In this document: in pieces, positions 53,113 to 59,674 of the stretch
Layout: each line of letters opens with the position of its first letter
Position numbering within the stretch: position 1 is the first letter of the stretch
Origin: Myxococcales bacterium
GTDB taxonomy: Bacteria > Myxococcota > Myxococcia > Myxococcales > Myxococcaceae
DNA length: 64,000 nt
NCBI GenBank assembly: GCA_016191815.1
Contig: JACPVI010000079.1
Span: 1 to 64,000 of the forward strand
Reading direction: 5' to 3'
The notes under the pieces: generated by a model
Databases searched by the model: none
What the model was told of the DNA's origin: nothing
What the model saw: only the letters and a program-made list of their open reading frames with translations
Translations under genes and position numbers: made by a program

Positions 53113-53454
53113 ATGGGGCGTGCGAAGGCCGTGGTGGCTTGGAGCTCGGGAAAGGACAGCGCCTATGCGCTGCATGTCGTCCGCTCGAAGGGCGAGCTGG
53201 AGGTGGTGGGCTTGCTCACCACCGTGACCAGGCGGTTTGCCCGCGTCTCGATGCACGGCGTACGGGAAGAGCTGCTCGATCGCCAGGCCCAGGAGACTGG
53301 CCTTCATTGTCACAAGGTGGAGATCCCGCACCCCTGTCCGAACGAGTTGTACGAACGCGAGATGTCGCGCGCGCTCGCCGCTCTCCGGGCCTCCGGAGTG
53401 GAGTCGGTGGTTTTCGGGGACCTCTTCCCCGCCGCGGCGGCCACCGGTTCATGA
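53113..53454 (+). CDS. Truncated Dph6-like PP-loop ATPase
   Basis: A 113-aa protein with the N-type ATP pyrophosphatase motif VAWSSGKDSAYAL and VSMHGVREELLDRQAQ, HKVEIPHPC, VVFGDLF, as in the Dph6/MJ0570 adenine nucleotide alpha-hydrolase family. Family members are about 220 aa; here everything after FGDLF is missing and the frame ends with PAAAATGS. No C-terminal half is visible in other frames. GGAGGT precedes ATG 53113, so it is expressed but probably inactive, or serves as a leader cistron. Its stop overlaps an ATG at 53451. Homologues commonly lie next to B12 uptake genes. Confidence 0.7.
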   Translation: MGRAKAVVAWSSGKDSAYALHVVRSKGELEVVGLLTTVTRRFARVSMHGVREELLDRQAQETGLHCHKVEIPHPCPNELYEREMSRALAALRASGVESVVFGDLFPAAAATGS

Positions 53455-53507
53455 CGCGGGCGACGCCAGGAGCTGTCCCAATCGGCCCTTGCCTTCGCGC
53501 GGGCCGA

Positions 53508-54407
53508 ATGCCGGCCCGCTCGGCTCGAGCGTCGCTCGCCTCCGGCGTCTTTGCGGTCGTGCTCGCCTTCGCGCTGGGCTGCAAGAGCAAGGGGCCCGCA
53601 AACCCGTTCTCCCTCGGCCCCGCCCCGCCCGACCCGGTGCGCCGGGTGGCCACGCTCGCGCCCTCGCTCACGGAGACGGTGGTCGCGCTGGGCGCGGCGG
53701 ACCGGCTGGTGGGAGTCTCGCGCTACGACGAGCTGCCCGAGGTGGCCAAGCTGCCGAGGATCGGCGGGTACCTCGATCCCAGCGCGGAGGGGGTCGCCGC
53801 GCTCGCTCCGGACCTGGTGCTGGTGCATCCCTCGCCCGGAAACCGCAACGCGGTGGAGCGGATCGCCGAGCTCGGAGTGCCGGTGCTGGTGCTTCCGGGA
53901 GACGACATCGCAGGCACGCTCACCGCGATCCGCGAGGTCGGCAGGGCGCTCGGGCTGGCAGACCGCGCCGTCGCGGTCGCCGCGGAGATTGAATCCACCC
54001 GGGCGAGCGTGCGGATGCGGGCCAAGGCGGCAAGGCCCGTGCGTGCGCTCATTGCCTACTCCTTCCAGCCGATGTACGTCGCCGGCCCCGATTCGTTTGC
54101 CCACGAGCTGCTGCTCGACGCGGGCGGGGTCAACGCCGCCGAAGGAACCAAGGGCGCCTACCCGGTTTACCCGGTAGAGGCCGCCATGCGTTCTCCGCCG
54201 GAGGTGATCATCGAGAGCGGGATGGTCACGCTCGGGGCATCCCACGTGCGGTCCCTCCCTGGGCTCCGCGACGCCAAGTGGGTGAGGTTCCCCTCGAAGG
54301 ACCTGAACCACCCCGGGCCGTTCCTCGGGCGCGCGCTCGAGCAGCTCTTCTCGGCCCTTCACGAGGGAGCGGACGCCGGCGGGGCGGCTCCTCCCGGAGC
54401 GAAGTGA
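53508..54407 (+). CDS. BtuF-like periplasmic corrinoid-binding lipoprotein
   Basis: A 299-aa type III solute-binding protein. ATG 53508 gives a signal with an ALGC lipobox; ATG 53451 is an alternative. VRRVATLAPSLTETVVALGAADRLVGVSRYDELP and LAPDLVLVHPS, VPVLVLPGDD are typical of BtuF. In other bacteria BtuF hands cobalamin to the BtuCD ABC transporter, but no btuC or btuD gene is in the window. Its stop overlaps the GTG of the amidase gene, tying it to the tetrapyrrole trio. The ligand could be cobalamin, a precursor, or another metal tetrapyrrole. Confidence 0.8.
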   Translation: MPARSARASLASGVFAVVLAFALGCKSKGPANPFSLGPAPPDPVRRVATLAPSLTETVVALGAADRLVGVSRYDELPEVAKLPRIGGYLDPSAEGVAALAPDLVLVHPSPGNRNAVERIAELGVPVLVLPGDDIAGTLTAIREVGRALGLADRAVAVAAEIESTRASVRMRAKAARPVRALIAYSFQPMYVAGPDSFAHELLLDAGGVNAAEGTKGAYPVYPVEAAMRSPPEVIIESGMVTLGASHVRSLPGLRDAKWVRFPSKDLNHPGPFLGRALEQLFSALHEGADAGGAAPPGAK

Positions 54408-55753
54408 CGGTGCGAACGCTGGTCATCGGCGGCACGCACAGCGGCGTGGGCAAGACCTCGGTCGCCATTGGGCTGATGGCCGCGCTGCGGCGCCGAGGCC
54501 TCGCGGTGCAGCCCTTCAAGGTGGGGCCGGACTTCATCGACCCTTCCCATCACCTGCTCGCCGCCGGCCGGCCGGGGCACAACCTCGACGGCTGGATGCT
54601 CTCCCGCGAAGCGAATCTGGCGCTGTTTTGCGCCGCCGCTCGGGGTGCAGACGTCGCGGTGGTCGAAGGCTGCATGGGGCTCTTCGACGGTTATGACGGG
54701 AGCACCGAGGCCGGGAGCACCGCCCAGATCGCCAAGTGGCTGGGCGCGAAGGTGCTCCTGGTGGTGGACGCCTGGGCAATGTCGCGGAGCGCGGCGGCGA
54801 TGGTGCACGGGTACCGGACTTTCGACTCCTCGCTCGAGGTGGCCGGGGTGGTGTTCAACAAACTGGCCGGGCGCGATCACCTCGAATGGGTGCTCCAGGC
54901 CGTCGGCCCATCAGATGGGCTCTGGGTCGGAGGCCTCTTCCGCGACGAGCGCGCCAGTGTCCCCGAGCGGCACCTCGGCCTCCACATGCCCGAGGGCGAT
55001 CGCCTGGGCGCGTCCCACGTCGAGCGGCTGGCCGAGGCGGTGGAGACCCAGCTCGATCTCGACCGACTTCTGAAGATGTGCGCCGGGCCTGACCTGCCTG
55101 CCCCGCCCGGGGGGCCTCGCCAGGCGCGCCGCTGCCGCCTGGGCGTCGCCCGCGACGAGGCGTTCTGCTTCTACTACCAGGACAACCTCCAGCTCCTCGC
55201 AGAGGCGGGCGCCGAGCTGGTTTTCTACTCTCCGACGCGAGGGCTACTGCCGCCAGGGCTCGATGGGCTGTACCTCGGCGGTGGCTACCCTGAGCTTCAC
55301 GCGCCCGCGCTGGCGGCGAACCAGGCGGCACGCGAGCAGGTGCGGGAGCTGGCGCTGGCCGGCCGGCCGATCTACGCCGAGTGCGGCGGGTTGATGTATC
55401 TCGCGCAGGCCATCGAAGGAGTGGGAGGCGAAAACCACCCGATGTGCGGAGTGCTCCCCTGCCGGGTGCGCATGTCGCCCCGCCTCAAGCTCGGGTACGC
55501 GGAGGTGGAGGTCACCAAAGACTCGCGCCTCTTGCCCGAGGGCACCAGGGCGCGCGGCCATTTCTTCCACCACTCGGAGCTCTTGGGAGACCCCGGCGCG
55601 AAGCGGGCGTACCGGGTCCGCTCCTACGGCGGGGCGGAGGCAGCCGAGGGATACGGCGAGCTGTCGGTGCTCGCGAGCTACGTCCACCTGCATTTCCGGA
55701 GCAACCCGGCGATCGCGCCAGCGATCGTGGAGGCCTGCCGGAGGGGCCGATGA
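54404..55753 (+). CDS. a,c-diamide synthase, CbiA/CobB/CfbB family
   Basis: A 449-aa glutamine-dependent amidoligase. The ATPase half has VIGGTHSGVGKTS, PFKVGPDFIDP and VVEGCMGLFDGYDG; the glutaminase half has LYLGGGYPELH, catalytic Cys in YAECGGLMYL and His in YVHLHFRSNP. The family amidates the a and c acetate chains of cobyrinate, hydrogenobyrinate or, as CfbB, Ni-sirohydrochlorin in coenzyme F430 synthesis. Which substrate applies cannot be told from motifs. It overlaps BtuF-like (GTGA) and the nitrogenase-like fusion (ATGA). The pairing with a nitrogenase-like reductase recalls the Cfb pathway. Confidence 0.88.
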   Translation: MTVRTLVIGGTHSGVGKTSVAIGLMAALRRRGLAVQPFKVGPDFIDPSHHLLAAGRPGHNLDGWMLSREANLALFCAAARGADVAVVEGCMGLFDGYDGSTEAGSTAQIAKWLGAKVLLVVDAWAMSRSAAAMVHGYRTFDSSLEVAGVVFNKLAGRDHLEWVLQAVGPSDGLWVGGLFRDERASVPERHLGLHMPEGDRLGASHVERLAEAVETQLDLDRLLKMCAGPDLPAPPGGPRQARRCRLGVARDEAFCFYYQDNLQLLAEAGAELVFYSPTRGLLPPGLDGLYLGGGYPELHAPALAANQAAREQVRELALAGRPIYAECGGLMYLAQAIEGVGGENHPMCGVLPCRVRMSPRLKLGYAEVEVTKDSRLLPEGTRARGHFFHHSELLGDPGAKRAYRVRSYGGAEAAEGYGELSVLASYVHLHFRSNPAIAPAIVEACRRGR

Positions 55754-58011
55754 AGCAGCTCGCCATCTACGGAAAGGGCGGCATCGGGAAGTCGACCATC
55801 GCCGCCAACCTGAGCGCGGCCTGGGCCGAGCGCGGGCTCAGAGTCTTGCAGGTCGGATGCGACCCCAAGCACGACTCCACGCGGCTGCTCTTGGGAGGCA
55901 CCTCTCAGCGAACGGTGGTCGAGCTGCTCCGAGCGCGCTCGCCCTGGCAGCTCCACAGCTCGGAGGTGGTGCTGCCCGGCTATCGAGGGGTGCACTGCGT
56001 GGAGGCAGGCGGCCCCGAGCCTGGCCTCGGCTGCGCGGGGCGCGGGATCGTGGCGATGGCAAATGCGCTCGAGGGGATCGGGTTGGATCGCTCGGCCTAC
56101 GACGTGGTGCTCTACGACGTGCTGGGCGACGTGGTGTGCGGGGGCTTCGCAGTTCCGATGCGGCAGGGCTACGCCGACTCGGTGCTGATCGTCAGCTCGG
56201 GCGAGAGCATGTCCCTGTACGCGGCCAACAACATCGCCCGCGGCCTCTTGCGGACCGGCTGCAAGCTTCGGGGCATCATCGGAAACGCGAGAGGAGTCAC
56301 CAAGGAAGAGCAGTTGCTACAGGCCTTGGCCGAGAGGTTGGGCACGCGCCTGTTGACGCTCCTGCCGCGCGACGAGCTGTTCCGCGCGGCCGAGCTGGAG
56401 CGAAAGACGATCATCGAGCACCTGCCCTCGAGCCAGTTGGCCGGCCTTTTTCGGAAGCTGGCGGAGGAAGTCGGGCAGGAGGGCGCCGCGGCACTTCCGA
56501 GCCCATTGGAGGACCAGGAACTGGACCAGCTCATATACGAGCAGGCGGGCGGCTCGAGGCCATCTCCCCGCGCCGGTCCTGCCGAGCTCTCCGGCGCTGG
56601 CGGGGGGACCGCCGCCGCTTCTGCCGGTGCCGTTGGCCATTCCGCTCCCCTCGAGCGTGGGGACGGCCGAGCCAGGTACAGGCTCGCCGCGGCTCCGCAC
56701 GATCTTCGCTACGCGAGCAAGGCGGTCCGCTCGCGGGCCCCGCTCCACTCCTGCGCGCTCGCGGGCGCGTTCTCCGTCACCAACCACGTCCTCGACGCCG
56801 TCACCGTGATGCACTCCCCATCGAGCTGCGCCCGGATCAGCCTCTCGGCCACGTTCGCCGCGGGCGAAGCGGCTTCGATGCGCGGGCTCGACCCCGTGCC
56901 GAGCCACGCGCTCCCCAGGCTTCTCTCCACCGAGCTTGGCGAGTCAGACCTGGTCAGCGGTTGCGAGGGAAAGCTCGAAGCGAGCATCCGGCACGTCGCG
57001 CGGAGCCACGCCCCATCGGCGATCTTCGTGCTGTCCTCGTGTCCGAGCGGGATCGCCGGAGAGGACGTCGGTGCGGTCGCGCGGCGGCTCGGCCCGGCCA
57101 TTCCGGTGATCGCGGTCGACACCGAGGGGGCGATGGGGGGTGACTTCGCGCAAGGGGCGATCAACGCGTACCGGGCCCTGGCGGACTCGGTCCTTCCGGC
57201 GCCCGAGGTGCGGCGCGAACCGGAGCTGGTGAACTTGGTCGGCGAAGAGCCGTTCGGTACCGGCGCCGACGAGGACCACCGCCAGCTCGAGCGGTGCGTC
57301 GGGGTGCTCGGGCTCCGCGTCAACACCCGCTTCGTGCGGCGGACCAGCCTCCGTTCGATCAGGGAGCTCCATCGCGCCCCGCTCAACATCCGCGTCTCGG
57401 GCTCCGAGCCGGCCAAGCTTGCCCAGCGGATTCTCGAAGAGCGCGCAGGCGCCCGCTTCGCCGACTGCCCCGCCCCGATCGGGTACGAGAGTACCTTGCG
57501 GTGCATCCAGGCTCTCTCCGAGGCGACCGGCCGGGCTGCCGATTCCGCTCAGCTCGCGATGGCGGAAGCGGAATGGTCGGCGGGCCTTGACAGGCTGAGG
57601 CCAGCGCTCGCGGGCACGCGGGTGCTCCTCGGCGTCTACACCCAGGAGAGCGGGTGGATCGCCGAGCTGGTGAAGTCTTTGGGCATGAGACTCATGGCGG
57701 CCGCGGTGCTCGACTCGTGCATGAACGTCGACTTGGGGCTCGAGGGGGTGCCCAGGGTGCCGGTCCGCGACGCGGCCGAGCTGTGCGAGGTGGTCCGCGA
57801 ACTTGAGCCCGATTTGCTCCTCGCCAACTACCTCGTACGCGACCTTCCGCCGAAATTGCGCGCGGCGCACGTGCCCCTCTTCCCGCCGCTCGGCTTCACC
57901 GGCACCCTCAGGGTGGCGGAGAGATGGGCCAGGGCCGCAGCCCATCGGCCCGAAGGCTGGAGGGCCGACCGGCAGTTGCTGTCCACCGGCAGCGAGGAGG
58001 TGGACCCGTGA
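55750..58011 (+). CDS. NifH-NifD-like fusion (nitrogenase-like reductase)
   Basis: One 753-aa chain holding two enzymes. Residues 1-265 are a NifH/BchL/CfbC-type ATPase: P-loop YGKGGIGKST at 7-16, QVGCDPKHDST, and both [4Fe-4S] ligands, C95 (GLGCAGRG) and C130 (VLGDVVCGG), 35 apart as in NifH. A Gly/Ala/Pro-rich linker spans about 266-325. Residues 326-753 are NifD/BchN-like with three Cys at the cluster positions: C335 (LHSCALAG), C360 (SPSSCARI) and C431 (LSSCPSGI). The FeMo-cofactor Cys is not kept (HRAPLNIRVSG in its place). Normal systems use separate proteins that dissociate each cycle. It overlaps both neighbours (ATGA, GTGA). Expected role: ATP-driven low-potential reduction of a tetrapyrrole. 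Confidence 0.87.
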   Translation: MKQLAIYGKGGIGKSTIAANLSAAWAERGLRVLQVGCDPKHDSTRLLLGGTSQRTVVELLRARSPWQLHSSEVVLPGYRGVHCVEAGGPEPGLGCAGRGIVAMANALEGIGLDRSAYDVVLYDVLGDVVCGGFAVPMRQGYADSVLIVSSGESMSLYAANNIARGLLRTGCKLRGIIGNARGVTKEEQLLQALAERLGTRLLTLLPRDELFRAAELERKTIIEHLPSSQLAGLFRKLAEEVGQEGAAALPSPLEDQELDQLIYEQAGGSRPSPRAGPAELSGAGGGTAAASAGAVGHSAPLERGDGRARYRLAAAPHDLRYASKAVRSRAPLHSCALAGAFSVTNHVLDAVTVMHSPSSCARISLSATFAAGEAASMRGLDPVPSHALPRLLSTELGESDLVSGCEGKLEASIRHVARSHAPSAIFVLSSCPSGIAGEDVGAVARRLGPAIPVIAVDTEGAMGGDFAQGAINAYRALADSVLPAPEVRREPELVNLVGEEPFGTGADEDHRQLERCVGVLGLRVNTRFVRRTSLRSIRELHRAPLNIRVSGSEPAKLAQRILEERAGARFADCPAPIGYESTLRCIQALSEATGRAADSAQLAMAEAEWSAGLDRLRPALAGTRVLLGVYTQESGWIAELVKSLGMRLMAAAVLDSCMNVDLGLEGVPRVPVRDAAELCEVVRELEPDLLLANYLVRDLPPKLRAAHVPLFPPLGFTGTLRVAERWARAAAHRPEGWRADRQLLSTGSEEVDP

Positions 58012-59345
58012 GTGAGCGGACCAGTTCCTACCGGTGGCCGGATTCGCTGTACGGGGCTCTTTTGGCCATCGAGGGCATTCGCGGTGCCGCCGCGGTGCTC
58101 AACGCGCCCACCGGATGCAAGTTCGCCCCCGCCCACCTGGCCGAGCTGCAAGACCCCCGCCACGACGGCGCCGACCCTGCGGAGTACGGGGGCGAATTCT
58201 TCTTCGGCCAGGCTCGCATCCCCTGCACCTATCTCGACGAGCAGGACTACGTGTGCGGCGGCGGCGAGAAGCTGGTGCGGTTGCTGAGGACGGTGGCGGA
58301 GAGAGGCCCCCGGCTGATTGGCGTGGTGAACGGTCCCGGCGCCGCGCTGGTGGGGGAGGATCTCGGCCGCGCGGTGCGCGCCGCGGACCTGCGCGTCCCG
58401 GTCCTTTGCATCGATGCGGGTCTGAACGGCCCGGCGTCGCTCGGCCATGCAGTGGCTCTCGAACGGATGATCGATGGGCTCACCGCTTCCGATCGGCCAG
58501 CGAGGCGCCCTCCGCTTGCGCTCTGCGGCGGCTCGCTCCTCTCGCTCCGCTGGAGGGACGACCTCCGCCAGCTCCGGTCGGAGCTTTCTCTCGCCGGCCT
58601 GGATGACGTATGCAACCTCGGCCCTGGATCCAACACCGAGGAGCTGAGGCGGGCCGCCGCCGCAGAGGTGATCGCGGTGATGCACGAGTCCCATGGAGCG
58701 AGGCTGGCCAGTCGGCTGGCGAAGCGAACGGGGGCGAAGCTCGTCGGGGAGGAGGTCCTTTCGCCCATCGGCATCCAGGCTGCCGAGGCGTGGCTTCTCG
58801 CGGTCGCCGGAGCCTCGGGCGGTGACCTCACGGCGATCCGGAGCCGCACCAGGGACGTCCGGGCCGAGCTGTACGTGGCGCTGTCCCGCTTCGCGGCGCG
58901 GTCGGGCCTGCCCGCGGGCCTGCGCTTCGTGGTCGCCGCCGACGCCGCAGTGGCGGCGCCGCTGGCCCTCTTTCTCACCGATCATCTGGGAATGGTTCCC
59001 GCGGCGGTGCTGCTCCGCGAGCGTGCCCCCGCCGCCGAGAGATTCATCGATGCCTTCGCGCGCGAGCGGAGTTTGGAGCTTATGGTCTTCACCGAAGGGT
59101 CTGTCCTGGACGAGGCGGAGACCTACCGCCGCCTCGAGCCCGACATCCTCTTCGGCTCCTCCCAGGACCGCTCGGTCGCAACCTCCGCGCTCCAACGCGC
59201 GCTCCCGTTCGTCGCGGTGTCTCTGCCGGAAACCGGCAGGGTGCTCCTCACTCCGCGCCCGCTCATGGGGCTCGGCGGCGCGCTGGTGCTCACCGAGGAG
59301 ATTCTCAACGCCGTGGTGCCGCTCTCGCGCTCGGCGCTCTGCTGA
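58008..59345 (+). CDS. NifK-like second catalytic subunit
   Basis: A 445-aa nitrogenase component-1-like protein. The fold marks are GAAAVLNAPTGCKFAP (C37), DEQDYVCGGGEKL (C83, at the D-x-V-x-GG-x-KL motif) with C73 ten before, and VVNGPGAALVGEDL where NifD/K have the third cluster Cys but here only Gly. So only one canonical cluster Cys (C37) remains. Chlorophyllide reductase uses three Cys from BchY and one from BchZ (about residue 35); the pattern here is the same when combined with the fusion protein. GTG 58008 overlaps the previous stop. It ends 60 bp before the riboswitch region. Confidence 0.82.
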   Translation: MSERTSSYRWPDSLYGALLAIEGIRGAAAVLNAPTGCKFAPAHLAELQDPRHDGADPAEYGGEFFFGQARIPCTYLDEQDYVCGGGEKLVRLLRTVAERGPRLIGVVNGPGAALVGEDLGRAVRAADLRVPVLCIDAGLNGPASLGHAVALERMIDGLTASDRPARRPPLALCGGSLLSLRWRDDLRQLRSELSLAGLDDVCNLGPGSNTEELRRAAAAEVIAVMHESHGARLASRLAKRTGAKLVGEEVLSPIGIQAAEAWLLAVAGASGGDLTAIRSRTRDVRAELYVALSRFAARSGLPAGLRFVVAADAAVAAPLALFLTDHLGMVPAAVLLRERAPAAERFIDAFARERSLELMVFTEGSVLDEAETYRRLEPDILFGSSQDRSVATSALQRALPFVAVSLPETGRVLLTPRPLMGLGGALVLTEEILNAVVPLSRSALC

Positions 59346-59404
59346 ACCTCTTGGAAAACTGTTGGCCTCTTGACGAACCCCGGCGAGAGGCGTCACGATA
59401 ATGG

Positions 59405-59612
59405 TGCTATTGGGTCGCCCATCAAGGGCGCGATGAAAAGAGGGAAGCCGGTGGAAAGCCGGCGCGGTCCCGCCACTGTAACCGGGCTGCCCCAAGTGGG
59501 GCTCGGGCCTTCGGAAGTCGCCACTTCGCGATAGCGAGGGAAGGCAGAAGGCCAGACCGGGGATGCGAATGGTACGCATCCTGGACCCGGGAGCCAGGAG
59601 ACCTGCCCAAAG
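59405..59612 (+). promoter_or_regulatory. Cobalamin riboswitch
   Basis: All core elements are visible: GGGAAGCCGGTGGAAAGCCG (from 59436), the GGTCCCGCCACTGTAACCGG stretch, and the B12 box GAGCCAGGAGACCTGCC (59591-59607), with paired arms between. It lies between the NifK-like gene and the TonB receptor, so it controls uptake by adenosylcobalamin or a related corrinoid. The stretch 59346-59404 holds TTGACG (59370) and GATAAT (59397), a poorly spaced (21 bp) promoter candidate. Confidence 0.92.
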
Positions 59613-59616
59613 GCAC

Positions 59617-59669
59617 GGCAGCGAAGCTGCCGAGGAGGCCTTCTCTCTCCGCTGGAGAGAGGGGAAGGC
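59617..59669 (+). promoter_or_regulatory. Riboswitch expression platform: two hairpins at the start site
   Basis: GGCAGC-GAA-GCTGCC (59617-59631) and CTCTCTCC-GCT-GGAGAGAG (59643-59661) follow the B12 box. The second stem runs into the purine stretch GAGGGGAAGG that serves the ATG at 59675, so it can hide the ribosome binding site; there is no U-tract, so control of translation is more likely than termination. The second hairpin resembles the REP-like palindromes elsewhere in the window. Confidence 0.55.
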
Positions 59670-59674
59670 AGGCG

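Noticed and set aside
55750-59345. True nitrogenase genes (nifHDK)
   Set aside because: The NifK-like protein lacks two of three cluster Cys, the cofactor Cys is missing in the NifD half, and there are no nifENB genes; a tetrapyrrole-type reductase fits better.
55750-59345. Bacteriochlorophyll reductase genes (bchLNB or bchXYZ)
   Set aside because: No other bch or photosynthesis gene is in the window, and the neighbours are corrinoid-type genes; only the cluster pattern is shared.
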